A DNA stretch of 64,000 nucleotides from Prevotella sp. (GCA_022781445.1 JALETQ010000017.1:1-64000), one strand, 5' to 3'; shown: positions 7,226 through 19,149, counted from the first letter of the stretch. Translations and numbers: made by a program. The notes: a model not told the origin generated them from the letters alone.

Positions 7226-9281
7226 TTCGTTTCAGAAGTGCTTTGATGGTGGGTTCGCCTCCCCTGAATCGCTTGTAGAGCGTCATGGGATGTTCGGTTC
7301 CGCCTTTCGACAGAATATTATCGCGGAAACTTTGGGCTGTTTCGCGGTTGAAGATGCCGTTTTTCTTGAATACGCTGAAAGCATCTGCCTCCAACACCTC
7401 AGCCCATTTGTAACTGTAGTATCCGGCCGCATAACCTCCTGCCATGATATGCGAGAACTGAACGGTCATGCAGGTGTTGGGCAGTTGCTTGGAAAGAACG
7501 GCTTTCTTCCATGCTTTCTTCTCAAACTCGATGAGATTGTCATCAAAGGTTGCCGAGCGATGATAGTACGCCATGTCGAGCAAGCCGAAGCTGACCTGCC
7601 GCAGACAGGCACTTGCCACCATGAAGTTACGGCTTTTGACAATCCGCCTGATCAGTGTCGTCGGCAAGGGTTCGCCCGACTGGTAGTGAAAAGCAAAGGT
7701 CTTGAGGAAGTCCTCTTCAATGGCAAAGTTTTCCATAAATTGGGAAGGCAGTTCGACAAAATCCCACCATACGTTTGTTCCCGACAGGCTTTCAAAGCGT
7801 GAATCGGCAAACATGCCGTGCAGTGCGTGACCGAACTCGTGCAGGAAAGTGGTTACTTCATCAAGCGTCAGCAGTGCCGGAGTTTCATCGGTAGGCTTGG
7901 TAAAGTTCATGACCACGCTCACATGGGGTCGGTGGTTCACTCCCTTTCGATCTATCCATTGCTCTTTGAAATTGGTCATCCATGCGCCTCCCTGCTTCCC
8001 CTTGCGCGGATGGAAGTCGGCATAGAACACCGCCAGAAACGATCCGTCACGGTCAAACACATCGTAAGCCTTGACATCGGGATGGTAAACCTGAATCTCG
8101 GGATTCTCTACAAACGAGATGCCGTAGAGGGTGCCGGCAAGACCGAAGACCCCCCGAATGACTTTGGAGAGTTCGAAATAGGGTCGCAACATTTCCGAAT
8201 CGATGTTGAAACGCTCCATCTGTAACTTGTGCGAATAGAATGCCATGTCCCAAGGACGCATCTTGAAATCCGGTCCATTGAGTTTTTGGGCGAGAGCGGT
8301 CACGTCTTCCCTTTCTTTGACGGCTGCAGGTTTATAGGCTTCGATGAGATCATCGAAGAGTTTATAGACATTCTTGACCTTTCCTGCCATACGCTTCTTC
8401 ATCACAAAGTCGGCATAAGTCCTGTAGCCCAGCAGTTGGGCAAGCTCCATGCGCAAATTGACGATGCGGCGGCAAACTTCCACGTTGTTGGTATCATTGT
8501 CGTGCGTACAGAGGGTGTTGTAGGCCATGAAGATTTTTTCGCGCAGATGGCGTTGCGTGGAGTGTTGCATGAAAGGACCCATGCTCGGTGCGTCAAGGGT
8601 GAAAACCCAACCCTGCAGGTTCCTTTCGCGTGCAGCTTCCGCAGCGGTTACACGAATGTTCTCGGGCAGACCATCCAACTCTTTCACATCGGTCAGATGG
8701 AGAACGAAGGCTTTTCGTTCTTTCAATACATTTTGTGAGAACTTCAAAGAAAGCATTCCCAACTCTTCGGTGAGACTTCTCAACTTGTTCTTTCCATCCT
8801 CATCGAGCAGCGCACCGCTTCTCACAAATCCCTGATAGCTCTTCTCCAGCAACATTTTCTCTTCCGAAGTGAGCCTGCGATGATGACGGTGTACGGCTTT
8901 CACCCTTTCAAAGAACTTCTTGTTCAGACTGATGTCATTGCTGTGCTTGGTCAGAATGGGCTGCAGCTTTTGTGCAAGTTGCTCCATGTCGTCATTGGTT
9001 TCGGCACTCATCATATTGTAGAATACAGACGAGACCCTGTCGAGAAGCTCATAATAATCATTGTCATGCTCCTCGTCTTTATAGATGATGGTATTGTCGA
9101 AAGTGGGCTTTGCGGGATTGTTGATGATTTTTTCGATGAGTTCTTCCGAACGTCTGATGCCTTCCATGAAGGCTTCTTCGTAGTGTTCAAATTTGATCCG
9201 GTCGAACGGTATCGTTGCATGAGGAGTATCATAAACTTCAAAAAAAGGATTTGAAGATAGATTCCCACGAGGATTATTCAT
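7209..9281 (-). CDS. M3 family metallopeptidase (Dcp/oligopeptidase A type)
   Basis: A 690-residue zinc oligopeptidase with the family's HEFGH motif (481-485) in a HEFGHALHGM context. No signal peptide is visible, so it should act in the cytosol, cutting short peptides or dipeptides from C-termini. Length and the C-terminal MAGGYAAGYYSYKWAEVL segment are typical of the Dcp branch. It is the first gene of the five-gene minus-strand unit. The promoter candidate at 9503-9510 leaves a leader of about 215 bases that contains a small TTTCCGA hairpin (9432-9450). Confidence 0.94.
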   Translation of the reverse strand: MNNPRGNLSSNPFFEVYDTPHATIPFDRIKFEHYEEAFMEGIRRSEELIEKIINNPAKPTFDNTIIYKDEEHDNDYYELLDRVSSVFYNMMSAETNDDMEQLAQKLQPILTKHSNDISLNKKFFERVKAVHRHHRRLTSEEKMLLEKSYQGFVRSGALLDEDGKNKLRSLTEELGMLSLKFSQNVLKERKAFVLHLTDVKELDGLPENIRVTAAEAARERNLQGWVFTLDAPSMGPFMQHSTQRHLREKIFMAYNTLCTHDNDTNNVEVCRRIVNLRMELAQLLGYRTYADFVMKKRMAGKVKNVYKLFDDLIEAYKPAAVKEREDVTALAQKLNGPDFKMRPWDMAFYSHKLQMERFNIDSEMLRPYFELSKVIRGVFGLAGTLYGISFVENPEIQVYHPDVKAYDVFDRDGSFLAVFYADFHPRKGKQGGAWMTNFKEQWIDRKGVNHRPHVSVVMNFTKPTDETPALLTLDEVTTFLHEFGHALHGMFADSRFESLSGTNVWWDFVELPSQFMENFAIEEDFLKTFAFHYQSGEPLPTTLIRRIVKSRNFMVASACLRQVSFGLLDMAYYHRSATFDDNLIEFEKKAWKKAVLSKQLPNTCMTVQFSHIMAGGYAAGYYSYKWAEVLEADAFSVFKKNGIFNRETAQSFRDNILSKGGTEHPMTLYKRFRGGEPTIKALLKRNGIKR

Positions 9282-9502
9282 AGAGATGGTTGTTTTGGAG
9301 TTGATATTTCATGACTGTATGAAACCGGAAAGCATTCTTTCAACTTCCTCCTCGGAATAAAAGAATCCCGGCCGAGCTCATTTCAGACGGGGTAATCCGA
9401 AGCAGGCAATGACAAGCCATATTGAAAGTTGTTTCCGAAATAGTCGGAAAGCGTTTCTTCCCGTCACGTTCTGCCCTGCAAATCACGCCGCTGATACTCG
9501 TG

Positions 9503-9510
9503 CAAAGATA
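9503..9510 (-). promoter_or_regulatory. candidate -7 box of the M3 peptidase operon
   Basis: TATCTTTG on the minus strand, a perfect TAnnTTTG. The -33 region is not convincing. It would give a leader of about 215 bases. Confidence 0.5.
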
Positions 9511-9750
9511 ATTTTTTTCCGTAAGATATAGCCATGAAAACGGGATAATCAGGCGGTTGATTCATAGATTTAACATTCGTTCCGCTGATTTCCATCATCC
9601 GTTTCCGGCTCTCCGTAAACGATTCTCATCGACGGAAGCATGTCCTGTCCTGAAGAATGACAGAGACGGAACCACAAACCCGACAGACATAATGCCGACA
9701 AGCGGACGATATCCGATCGGGAAGTACTGTCATCAACAATGACATGCAGG

Positions 9751-9782
9751 ACAAAACGCTCTCATGACCGATTGGGGGTTAA
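9751..9782. repeat. REP-like repeat copy
   Basis: Contains CAAAACGCTCTCATGACCG followed by ATTGGGGGTTAA, matching the right end of the 64-bp repeat at 54096-54159. It lies about 85 bases past the stop of the WecA-like gene. Confidence 0.7.
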
Positions 9783-9864
9783 GGTGTGATCTTTTCGCGA
9801 AAAACATTCGTCTTCCTTTTACAGGTAATGTTTAACTCGGCAAAACGTCCGAATTCGGAGAAAA

Positions 9865-10974
9865 CTAATTTTTTAGACCCGCCTTATGACCTTTTTGTCT
9901 GTTTGAAATCACATAATGAACCAGTCCGTACAACAGCACATCAAGTAGGACAATGGACGTAAAATAAACCGAAGCCACCACATAGAGAAACATGTTGAAC
10001 ACCGTGAATGCAATGGCAAGTGCCAAAATAACCACCAAGGTTTGATGTTGATTCAATCCGGTGTCGATCAAAAGGTGATGAATGTGGTTCTTGTCTGCCA
10101 TGAACAGCGGCTTGCGGTTTTTCAGACGGACAAAGATGACTCTGACGACATCGAAGAGCGGAACAATCAACAGCGTAAACGACAACAGCAGGCTGTCTTT
10201 GCGGAACGGCATCACTTGAGGATTATCCATAGCAAATTTCACAAACAGGAAGCCGAGGATGAAACCGAGTGTCAGACTTCCCGAATCGCCCATGAAGATT
10301 TTGCGATTGTTTTCGGCTTTCCCCCATATATTGAAATACATATAAGGCACCAAGACACCCATCAGACCGGCAATCAAAGTGGCATAAATCCAAAGTCCTT
10401 CGCGCGAAAAACAATATAGAAATCCCAATAGCGACAGCATCGCCAAGCCTCCAGCCAAACCATCGATGCCGTCAATCAGATTCATTGCGTTGTCAATAAA
10501 CACGATCATGAATACCGTCAAGGGCGCACCGATATAAAAAGGTATTTCGTATATACCGAAAAGTCCATAAAAGTTATTGATATACAAACCCGAAAAGGGC
10601 AACAACGATGCTGCGACGATTTGCACCACAAACTTCGTCTTGGCTGTCAGTCCGATGACATCGTCGATGATGCCTACACAATATATCAGCAACAAACTCA
10701 CAAAGAAAAAGATAGACCACAGATTCACACCGATTTTCTCGCCATCCATCGTATAGTTGTAAAACAACATCGCAACGACAAATGCCAACAGCATGCTGGG
10801 CATGAACGACACTCCTCCCAGCCGGGGAACGGCATTGCGATGCACTTTACGTGCCCCGGGCATGTCGTAGAGGTTGCGTTTCTTGCAAAAGTTCAGGATG
10901 TGTGGAATGAAAACAAATCCACACAAGGAACTCAAGCCGAATGCCAGTATCATAAAAAAGATGTATTCTATCAT
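9865..10974 (-). CDS. undecaprenyl-phosphate GlcNAc-1-phosphate transferase-like (WecA/TagO group)
   Basis: A 369-residue polytopic membrane enzyme of the PNPT family, which attaches a sugar-1-phosphate to undecaprenyl phosphate to start surface glycan synthesis. Visible motifs are GIIDDVIGL (101-109), the catalytic NLIDGIDGLAGG (165-176), GDSGSLTLGF (about 230) and a late HIHH, which mark the WecA/TagO branch rather than MraY. About ten to eleven hydrophobic spans fit the family. It stands alone, separated from pepT by a terminator. The sugar could be GlcNAc or a relative. Confidence 0.88.
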   Translation of the reverse strand: MIEYIFFMILAFGLSSLCGFVFIPHILNFCKKRNLYDMPGARKVHRNAVPRLGGVSFMPSMLLAFVVAMLFYNYTMDGEKIGVNLWSIFFFVSLLLIYCVGIIDDVIGLTAKTKFVVQIVAASLLPFSGLYINNFYGLFGIYEIPFYIGAPLTVFMIVFIDNAMNLIDGIDGLAGGLAMLSLLGFLYCFSREGLWIYATLIAGLMGVLVPYMYFNIWGKAENNRKIFMGDSGSLTLGFILGFLFVKFAMDNPQVMPFRKDSLLLSFTLLIVPLFDVVRVIFVRLKNRKPLFMADKNHIHHLLIDTGLNQHQTLVVILALAIAFTVFNMFLYVVASVYFTSIVLLDVLLYGLVHYVISNRQKGHKAGLKN

Positions 10975-11334
10975 ATCATAATTCTCTTTCTAACAACCTT
11001 CGTTATAACGCACGAGCGACAGTATTTGTTCTTTCGTATGCGCAAGACCAAAAGAGGTTAAAGATTAATTTCCAAGCAGCAGTTTTTGATTGTTATATGG
11101 TAACTTTCATAAGACATCATAGCAACGGATTCTGTCTTTCTCCTCCCTACCGGTAAGGACAGATGTCTGGAGAAGACGAGGTTCACGACGTTTCAATGTC
11201 TTTCCGTCATCATGGGCATCTGTATTATTTCATTATCATCCGATGGTCATGAAGAAAGAAGGAGGTTTTCGAGGTCGAAAATCCTCCTTCCATGAGAAGC
11301 GACGAAATCAAGCCGACCTTGATCGGCATCACAT
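10975..11334. other. 360-bp gap between the WecA-like gene and pepT
   Basis: Apart from the pepT terminator (11251-11290) I see nothing here. No convincing promoter for the WecA-like gene was found. Confidence 0.5.
11251..11290 (-). terminator. rho-independent terminator of pepT
   Basis: GAAGGAGG TTTTCGA (11258-11272) pairs with TCGAAAA and CCTCCTTC (11275-11290) with a single bulged base, then TTTCTTC follows on the minus strand. It begins about 45 bases after the pepT stop. Confidence 0.85.
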
Positions 11335-12558
11335 TCAGTCGTTGTAGGCAGCCGTAAGCTGACAAATATTCACGATGACCTGCATGGCTTTCTCCATCAC
11401 TTGTACCGAGATGAATTCGTAAGGTCCGTGGAAATTCACGCCACCGGCAAAGATATTGGGACAAGGAAGCCCCTTGAAAGAGAGCTGCGCACCGTCGGTA
11501 CCACCACGGATGGGCTTCACTCGAGCCGGAACACCTGCATCGTGCATAGCCTTCAGTACAAGGTCAATGACGTGCATGTTGGGATCGATCTTCTCTTTCA
11601 TATTATAATATTGGTCACTGATCTCCGCTTCACAGGTTCCTTCACCATGACGTTCGTTCATGACGGCAACACATTTCTTGACAAACACCTTCCGGTCTTC
11701 GAATTTTTCGCGGTCATGATCACGAATGATGTACGACAAGGTGGCTCCTTCGGTACTTGATTTGATGCCTATGAGATGGTAAAATCCTTCATAACCTTCC
11801 GTCGTTTCGGGACGTTGATCGGCCGGAAGCAAGGCAATGAATTCTGCGGCGAGCAAGCTGGCGTTCACCATTTTTCCTTTGGCATAGCCCGGGTGAACGC
11901 TCACGCCCTTGAGATGCACTTTGGCAGAAGCTGCATTGAAGTTTTCAAACTCCAGTTCGCCCAAGTCGCCACCATCGATGGTGTATGCCCATTGGCAGCC
12001 GAATTTCTCGACATCGAAGTGATGCGCCCCTTTGCCGATCTCTTCATCCGGATTGAATCCCACGCGGATATCGCCATGCTCGATTTCGGGATGATCGCGC
12101 AGGAAGCACATGGCCTGCATGATTTCTGCAATACCGGCTTTGTCGTCGGCCCCGAGCAGGGTGTGTCCGTCAGTGACGATGAGGTCTTCACCGACATGAT
12201 CGAGCAGTTCGGGGAACTTCTTCGGCGAAGAAATGATGCCGGGTGACAGTTCGATATCTTTTCCGTCATACCCCTTGACGATGCGTGCTTTGATACCGGC
12301 ACCGCTGCAATCGGGCGAAGTGTCATAGTGGGAGATGAAACCGATGGTCGGAATGTCTTTCTTGCTGTTGGCTTTCAGGGTGGCATAAATATAGCCCTTT
12401 TCATCCATTTCAACATCTTCAAGTCCTTCTTTGATCAGTTCCTGCTTGAGATATTCTGCAAAAACCAGCTGTTTTGGCGTACTGGGCACGCTCTGAGATT
12501 CCTCGTCCGATTGTGTATCGAACTTGGTATAATTGATAAATCTCTCGGTTATTTCCAT
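11335..12558 (-). CDS. pepT: peptidase T (tripeptide aminopeptidase)
   Basis: A 407-residue M20B metallopeptidase that removes the N-terminal residue from tripeptides in the cytosol. The two-zinc site is readable: HYD (77-79) gives the first ligand and helper aspartate, LLGADDKAG (135-142) the bridging aspartate, and NPDEEIGKG (169-177) the catalytic glutamates. Length equals that of characterised PepT. It is a single-gene unit with its own -7 box at 12586-12593 and a terminator at 11251-11290. Confidence 0.96.
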   Translation of the reverse strand: MEITERFINYTKFDTQSDEESQSVPSTPKQLVFAEYLKQELIKEGLEDVEMDEKGYIYATLKANSKKDIPTIGFISHYDTSPDCSGAGIKARIVKGYDGKDIELSPGIISSPKKFPELLDHVGEDLIVTDGHTLLGADDKAGIAEIMQAMCFLRDHPEIEHGDIRVGFNPDEEIGKGAHHFDVEKFGCQWAYTIDGGDLGELEFENFNAASAKVHLKGVSVHPGYAKGKMVNASLLAAEFIALLPADQRPETTEGYEGFYHLIGIKSSTEGATLSYIIRDHDREKFEDRKVFVKKCVAVMNERHGEGTCEAEISDQYYNMKEKIDPNMHVIDLVLKAMHDAGVPARVKPIRGGTDGAQLSFKGLPCPNIFAGGVNFHGPYEFISVQVMEKAMQVIVNICQLTAAYND

Positions 12559-12585
12559 TTCTTTGTGTTTTAATATCTATTGATG

Positions 12586-12593
12586 CAAAGATA
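12586..12593 (-). promoter_or_regulatory. candidate -7 box of pepT
   Basis: TATCTTTG on the minus strand, 28 bases upstream of the pepT ATG. No clear -33 element. Confidence 0.5.
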
Positions 12594-12961
12594 ATTATTT
12601 TTCTTCAATCGGCATCATTTTGCAGAAAAAGAATACACTTTTTATCATCAAGGAATCACAAACTTCAATCGAAAATGTTTTGTTTGGTTCAATCTGTTAT
12701 GCTCGATTTCTGCACACCATTGCGTATCCTTGCATTCGTCGACTTCGCAAGCAGCAATCTTCCCGGGTTCCATCATCCCAACCGGTCGCGACAGACCTCT
12801 CCGATATTGTCCGATTGTCGATCGGAGTGGCTGCAGGTTTGCTGCTGGCGCACAGGCTACGCCGGAGCAATCCCTTCTCAAGATCCGGCAGGTGAAGACA
12901 ACGATTCGGCACTGCTATAGATAATGGCATCTGGCTTTCCTAACGGCCAGCTCCGCCAGTA
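12594..12961. other. 368-bp gap without a gene
   Basis: Open frames on both strands are short and overlap each other. I recognise no protein, RNA or repeat in it. Confidence 0.5.
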
Positions 12962-13912
12962 TCAGTCCACGAACCTCCTCACGATTTGTCCGTACTCGTC
13001 TATGCGACGGTCGCGCAAGAACGGCCACCATCGCCTCACCTGCTCACAATGGTCGAGATCGACGGTCACCAACGCAGACTGTTCCTGGTCTTTCTCTGCC
13101 ATGAACAGCAGTTCGCCTTGCGAGCCGGCCACGAATGAAGAGCCCCAGAAACTGATGCCCGAGAAGGCTTTGTCCGGAGAAGTCGGAGACGAGCCTCCGG
13201 CAAGGAGGGCTGTGACGGGACTGCCGTCTGCCGTGACGGGAGGAAGCGTTTCGTACCCCACGCGATTGACGGTAACGACGGGCAGTCCGTTAGCCACGGC
13301 ATGTCCCCGCTGAACGGTGATCCACGCCTGTCGCTGGCGTTCCTGTTCGTCTGCCGGATCGGTGGGTTCCAGTCCGATGGCTGTGGGATATATCAGTATT
13401 TCTGCTCCCTGAAGTGCCATCAGCCGGGCAGCTTCGGGATACCACTGGTCCCAACAGACCAACACACCCAGTCTGCCCACGGAAGTATCGATGGGCTTGA
13501 ACCCCAGGTCGCCGGGGGTGAAATAGAATTTTTCATAATAGGCAGGATCGTCGGGAATGTGCATCTTGCGGTACTTGCCGGCAATGGTGCCGTCGCATTC
13601 GATGACCACCGCCGTATTGTGGTAAAGTCCGGGGGCTCTTTTTTCAAACAGCGATGTCACGATCACGACTTGCTCCTCGCGTGCCACCCGTCCATAGAAG
13701 TCGGTCGAAGGCCCGGGTATCGGCTCGGCCCACTCAAAGAGTTTGACATCTTCACGTTGGCAGAAGTAGAGGGCGTTGTGAAGTTCCTGCAGGACTATCA
13801 GTCTTGCTCCCTGACGTGCCAGCCGGCGAATGTTCTGTTCCAATCGCAGCATATTGTCATGGATGTCGTTCGTGTTGTGTTGTTGGATGATTCCGATGGG
13901 TAGGTTTCTCAT
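12962..13912 (-). CDS. aguB: N-carbamoylputrescine amidase
   Basis: A 316-residue carbon-nitrogen hydrolase that splits N-carbamoylputrescine to putrescine, CO2 and ammonia. The nitrilase Glu-Lys-Cys triad is visible: E43 in LQELHN, K116 in KYRKMHIPDDP and C153 in VLVCWDQWYPEA. The frame is open for 15 more codons, but the family begins at MRNLPIGIIQQHN, so the ATG at 13912 is chosen. It lies 65 bases after aguA on the same strand, and together they complete the agmatine to putrescine route. Confidence 0.95.
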   Translation of the reverse strand: MRNLPIGIIQQHNTNDIHDNMLRLEQNIRRLARQGARLIVLQELHNALYFCQREDVKLFEWAEPIPGPSTDFYGRVAREEQVVIVTSLFEKRAPGLYHNTAVVIECDGTIAGKYRKMHIPDDPAYYEKFYFTPGDLGFKPIDTSVGRLGVLVCWDQWYPEAARLMALQGAEILIYPTAIGLEPTDPADEQERQRQAWITVQRGHAVANGLPVVTVNRVGYETLPPVTADGSPVTALLAGGSSPTSPDKAFSGISFWGSSFVAGSQGELLFMAEKDQEQSALVTVDLDHCEQVRRWWPFLRDRRIDEYGQIVRRFVD

Positions 13913-13977
13913 GATGAAGTGTTTTTGGGGAATTGAAGGAGAATCTGTTCTTGACAATAAACGGATACCGGCATTGA

Positions 13978-15090
13978 CTACGAATGGCCCTTGGCCTTAC
14001 TGCTTCCGGACATGCCGACCTCGGCGGGGAACTGCATTGTCAGACAGTGTATCGACCCGTGTTGCCGGATGATGACGCTCGAATCGATCCCGATGACGTC
14101 GCGTCGGGGAAAGGCTTCGCCGATGACCTGCAGGGCAAGATTATCTTTTTTCTCATTCCGATAGGTCGGACACACGACGGCTCCGTTGATGACCAGGAAG
14201 TTGGCATAAGTGGCCGGCAGGCGTTCGCCGTCTTGATACACGGCATCTGCCATCGGCAGGGGCAGCAGGCGATAAGGTTTTCCGTCGAGCGTGCGGAGTT
14301 TCATGAGTTGTTTTTCGAGAGCAACGAAGTCTTCATGATGTTCATCGTTCACGTCGTCACACTTAATATACAATAAGGTGTCGTCGGGAGCTGTCCGCAC
14401 GATGGTGTCGATATGTCCGTCGGTATCGTCACCGATAAGGTTTCCGTGGTCGAGCCACACGATGCGCCGGGCTCGCAGGCGGCGTTTCAGTTCTTCCTCG
14501 ATGCCGTCGCGGTCGAGCGGCTGGTTGCGGTGAGGGGCCAGCAGGCAATGACTCGTCGTAAAGACGGTTCCCTTTCCGTCACTCTCGATGCTGCCTCCTT
14601 CAAGCACAAAGTCGAGGTGGTCTTCATAATCGGCATCGAAGAGTCCTGCCTCGAAGAGACGCCGGTTGATGGCATTGTCATTGTGGGCGGCGAACTTCTC
14701 CCCCCATCCGTTGAATCTGAAGTCAAGATAGCGGGGCCTGACAGCCTGCACGGCAGGTCCGCCGTTTCCGTTCCCCGGCAGAAGCACGATGCCTCCATGG
14801 TCGCGGGTCCACGTGTCGTCGGTGTCGCAAGCATGCAGCCGCACCCTTTTCATCAGGCCGGGATCCTTGATTCGTCTACGGAGCATTTCCTCCACTTCAG
14901 CGGCATGAGGAGCCACGATCCACACGGTCTCGTATCGGGCAATCGCCTCCACAAGTTCGACAAACGTGGCGGTGATTTCCTGCAGGTACGGTTTCCAGTC
15001 GGTGTTTTCATGCGGCCAAGTGAGTTGGACGGCCGTTTGCGGATGCCATTCGGGCGGCAAGACCCATTGTGTCATATCGTCGGTAGTCAT
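13978..15090 (-). CDS. aguA: agmatine deiminase
   Basis: Removes the imino group of agmatine as ammonia, giving N-carbamoylputrescine, the substrate of the next gene. The 370-residue protein shows the N-terminal LPPEWHPQTAVQLTWPH signature, the DDTWTRDHGGI substrate segment and the C-terminal catalytic cysteine (C349) in HGSIHCLTMQFP. The frame extends 13 codons upstream, but the family start fits the ATG at 15090. No transporter or arginine decarboxylase is in the window, so the agmatine source is not shown. Confidence 0.95.
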   Translation of the reverse strand: MTTDDMTQWVLPPEWHPQTAVQLTWPHENTDWKPYLQEITATFVELVEAIARYETVWIVAPHAAEVEEMLRRRIKDPGLMKRVRLHACDTDDTWTRDHGGIVLLPGNGNGGPAVQAVRPRYLDFRFNGWGEKFAAHNDNAINRRLFEAGLFDADYEDHLDFVLEGGSIESDGKGTVFTTSHCLLAPHRNQPLDRDGIEEELKRRLRARRIVWLDHGNLIGDDTDGHIDTIVRTAPDDTLLYIKCDDVNDEHHEDFVALEKQLMKLRTLDGKPYRLLPLPMADAVYQDGERLPATYANFLVINGAVVCPTYRNEKKDNLALQVIGEAFPRRDVIGIDSSVIIRQHGSIHCLTMQFPAEVGMSGSSKAKGHS

Positions 15091-15240
15091 GATTTTGGTT
15101 TCTGTCAAAGAGAACTGGTGCCGGGACATTCCTGTCAGTCATGGGGCCGTTAGCCATTGGCTGCATGACATTCGCATCACTCTCCCCGTCATCCGGATGT
15201 CCGATCGTGGGAGTACCGCGGCTCACGGGATAACGGTTCG

Positions 15241-15248
15241 CAAAAATA
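15241..15248 (-). promoter_or_regulatory. candidate -7 box of aguA-aguB
   Basis: TATTTTTG on the minus strand fits TAnnTTTG. It would give a leader of about 145 bases. No -33 element at the right distance, so this is tentative. Confidence 0.35.
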
Positions 15249-15447
15249 ATCATTTTATTTAAGAACCGGGCATACCCGAAACGAAAAGTAAACGGAGCTT
15301 ATGCCCGTTGGTTCCCAGGAGTCTTCCGAACCATGTCCGGCATGTATAAAAGGATGGGGCGTAAAGGCGTACCGGATACATGCAAGGCGGGGCTTTTCCT
15401 TGCCGGACGGCATCTTTCCGGCTTCTCGCGGGCAAGTTCCCGGAAAC

Positions 15448-15557
15448 ATGACGTCATTTCCGAAGAAATATGACGTCATTTCCGATAAAATATGACGTCA
15501 TTTCCGGTAAAATATGACGTCATTTCCGGCCGAATATGACGTCATATTCGGCAAAAA
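15448..15557. repeat. array C: five 22-bp units on ATGACGTCAT
   Basis: Units of exactly 22 bp start at 15448, 15470, 15492, 15514 and 15536. Each opens with the perfect 10-bp palindrome ATGACGTCAT followed by a TTCCG-type linker ending in AAAAT or a variant. The last junction, 15529-15552, is a 24-bp perfect palindrome. It lies between eno and aguA, upstream of the candidate aguA promoter. Confidence 0.96.
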
Positions 15558-15696
15558 GGGTCGACGGTTTCTTCGGCTCCTCCAAAACCGCCGGTCCGGC
15601 CATCCCCTTTTCCCCGGTACGCCGGCGGTGTCAGCGCGAAGCCGGACGGCACATCCGAAAGCATGCGTCACCACCTGCCTGCGGGCTGACACGGAA

Positions 15697-15732
15697 CCGG
15701 CTTCCTCCCATACAATGATGCGAGGAAGCCGG
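15697..15732 (-). terminator. hairpin downstream of eno
   Basis: CCGGCTTCCTC (15697-15707) pairs perfectly with GAGGAAGCCGG (15722-15732) around a 14-base loop, about 85 bases past the eno stop. The following minus-strand bases (TTCCGTGTC) are only weakly T-rich. Confidence 0.5.
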
Positions 15733-15817
15733 ACAGATGCCGGATGAAGGCGGTTTTCACATACACCCACCTTGCATCTGTTTTCCCTTTACAAGGCTTT
15801 TGTCATTCAGGAACCGC

Positions 15818-17287
<1,470 letters not shown>

Positions 17288-17360
17288 TTATCGTTATTGA
17301 CGTAAATCAAGTGGTTACATGAAAAGTGCGACGGTCGCGGAGCAGTCATCAGACCGTGGT

Positions 17361-17398
17361 AAAAGAAAACCGGCGGTCGCCATGTACCGTCGGTTTTC
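17361..17398 (-). terminator. rho-independent terminator after fumarase
   Basis: GAAAACCGGCGG (17365-17376) pairs with CCGTCGGTTTTC (17387-17398) with one mismatch, followed on the minus strand by TTTT. It begins 10 bases after the fumarase stop and would end the hflX operon. Confidence 0.88.
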
Positions 17399-17407
17399 GT
17401 AAGCATG

Positions 17408-19051
17408 TCATCGGCAACCCGGGCAACGGGGCTTGAGTTGCTGGAAGAAGTCGTTGCCTTTGTCGTCAACAAGGATAAAGGCCGGGAAGTTCTCGACACG
17501 TATTTTCCATACGGCTTCCATGCCCAATTCGGGATATTCGACACATTCAATCGACTTGATGTTGTCCTGGGCAAGTACGGCTGCCGGACCACCGATGGAG
17601 CCGAGGTAGAAACCTCCATGCTTCCTGCAGGCATCGGTGACCTGTTGCGAGCGGTTACCCTTGGCAATCATCACCAGCGAGGCACCGGCGGCTTGGAACG
17701 GTTCGACATAGGGGTCCATGCGTTGGGCCGTCGTCGGTCCCATCGAACCGCAAGGCATTCCCTCCGGAGTCTTGGCCGGACCGGCATAGTAAACGGGATG
17801 TTTACTGAAGTATTCGGGCAGACCTTCTCCGTTTTGCAGTCTTTCGAAGAGTTTGGCATGGGCAATGTCACGTGCCACGATGATGGTTCCGTTGAGGCTG
17901 ACGCGGGTCGATACGGGATATTTGGACAGTTCACGACGCACCTCATCCATGGGTTGGTCGAGGTCGATTGCCACAACATCGCCTTCTCCCTTGGCGCGCA
18001 ACTCCTCGGGAATCAGCTCATAGGGCTTGTCGTCGAGGCGTTCGATCCACAAACCGTCCCTGTTGATCTTGGCTTTGATGTTGCGGTCGGCCGAACAACT
18101 GACACCCATACCCACAGGACACGAGCCGCCGTGACGGGGCAGACGAACCACGCGGATGTCGTGACAGATGTATTTGCCGCCGAACTGTGCGCCCAAGCCG
18201 ATGCCGTAGGCGGCTTCGGTGAGTTCTTTTTCGAGTTCGATGTCTCTGAAGGCACGACCGGTTTCATCGCCCGTCGTGGGAAGACTGTCGTAGAAATGGG
18301 TAGAAGCCAGCTTGACAGTGAGCAGGTTGCGCTCCACACTGGTGCCACCCACGACAAATGCGATGTGATAGGGAGGACAGGCAGCGGTGCCGAGCGTCTT
18401 CATCTTTTCCACGAGGAAAGTCTTCAAACGTTCAGGATTCAGCAGTGCTTTGGTTTCCTGAAAGAGATAGGTCTTGTTGGCCGAGCCACCGCCTTTGGCA
18501 ATGAAAAGGAACTTATATTCCAAGCCTTCGGCAGCCTCTATATCGATCTGGGCAGGCAGGTTGCACCGGGTGTTTACTTCCTCGTACATGGTGAGGGGAG
18601 CGTTTTGCGAATAGCGCAGGTTCTCTTGGGTGTAGACATCATATACGCCACGCGCCAAAGCCTCTTCATCGCCGCCGCCGGTCCATACCTGTTGTCCTTT
18701 TTCGCCGTGGATGATGGCAGTTCCGGTGTCCTGACAAACGGGCAAAAGTCCTTTGCTCGACACTTCGGCATTGCGCAGCATGGTCAGCGCAACAAACTTG
18801 TCGTTCTCGGATGCTTCGGGATCGTGGAGGATTTTGGCCACCTGCTCGTTGTGAGTGCGACGCAAATGGAAAGACACGTCATAGAAGGCCTGGTGCGTGA
18901 GCGTTGACAACGCTTCGGGAGCGACTTTCAAGATGGGTTGTCCTTCAAACTCTCCCATGCTTACCCCTTCTTTGGTAAGCAGGTAATACTCGGTGTCGTC
19001 TTGACCGACTTGAAACATAGGTGCATACTTGAATGCAGGAATTGTAGCCAT
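17408..19051 (-). CDS. class I fumarate hydratase (iron-sulfur)
   Basis: A 547-residue one-chain class I fumarase, hydrating fumarate to malate with an oxygen-sensitive [4Fe-4S] cluster. Cluster-type cysteines sit in [24 protein letters not shown] and GVSCSADRN. The C-terminal beta domain contains [19 protein letters not shown] and ends in a cysteine-containing RCPGCR tail. In anaerobic Bacteroidota the enzyme usually runs toward fumarate for fumarate respiration. It follows the M16 protease by 98 bases and ends the unit. Confidence 0.95.
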   Translation of the reverse strand: MATIPAFKYAPMFQVGQDDTEYYLLTKEGVSMGEFEGQPILKVAPEALSTLTHQAFYDVSFHLRRTHNEQVAKILHDPEASENDKFVALTMLRNAEVSSKGLLPVCQDTGTAIIHGEKGQQVWTGGGDEEALARGVYDVYTQENLRYSQNAPLTMYEEVNTRCNLPAQIDIEAAEGLEYKFLFIAKGGGSANKTYLFQETKALLNPERLKTFLVEKMKTLGTAACPPYHIAFVVGGTSVERNLLTVKLASTHFYDSLPTTGDETGRAFRDIELEKELTEAAYGIGLGAQFGGKYICHDIRVVRLPRHGGSCPVGMGVSCSADRNIKAKINRDGLWIERLDDKPYELIPEELRAKGEGDVVAIDLDQPMDEVRRELSKYPVSTRVSLNGTIIVARDIAHAKLFERLQNGEGLPEYFSKHPVYYAGPAKTPEGMPCGSMGPTTAQRMDPYVEPFQAAGASLVMIAKGNRSQQVTDACRKHGGFYLGSIGGPAAVLAQDNIKSIECVEYPELGMEAVWKIRVENFPAFILVDDKGNDFFQQLKPRCPGCR

Positions 19052-19149
19052 AATGTTTTGATATGAAGGCTTCCCTCGCCGATGGAGGGAAGCCGGTTGA
19101 ATTGTGTTATGTGATGGTTTCTTTTGTTATTGTCAATGATGCGGACGGC

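Larger units (their letters stand above)
9282..9864. other. 583-bp gap without a gene
   Basis: It holds the leader and promoter of the M3 peptidase operon in its left part and one REP-like copy (9751-9782) in its right part. The short open frames here are not protein-like. No RNA gene was recognised. Confidence 0.6.

Noticed and set aside
9865..10974. MraY as the identity of the PNPT enzyme
   Set aside because: No murein-cluster neighbours, and the HIHH end and GDSGS segment fit the WecA/TagO branch better.
15448..15557. The 22-bp arrays as CRISPR arrays
   Set aside because: Repeat plus linker is only 22 bp, linkers are near copies of each other rather than unique spacers, and no cas gene is in the window.
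17405..18907. A 500-codon plus-strand open frame opposite fumarase, and similar long frames opposite eno, the FAD oxidoreductase, the M16 protease and hflX
   Set aside because: They are antisense shadows with no protein-like features, while the opposite strand encodes recognisable enzymes.
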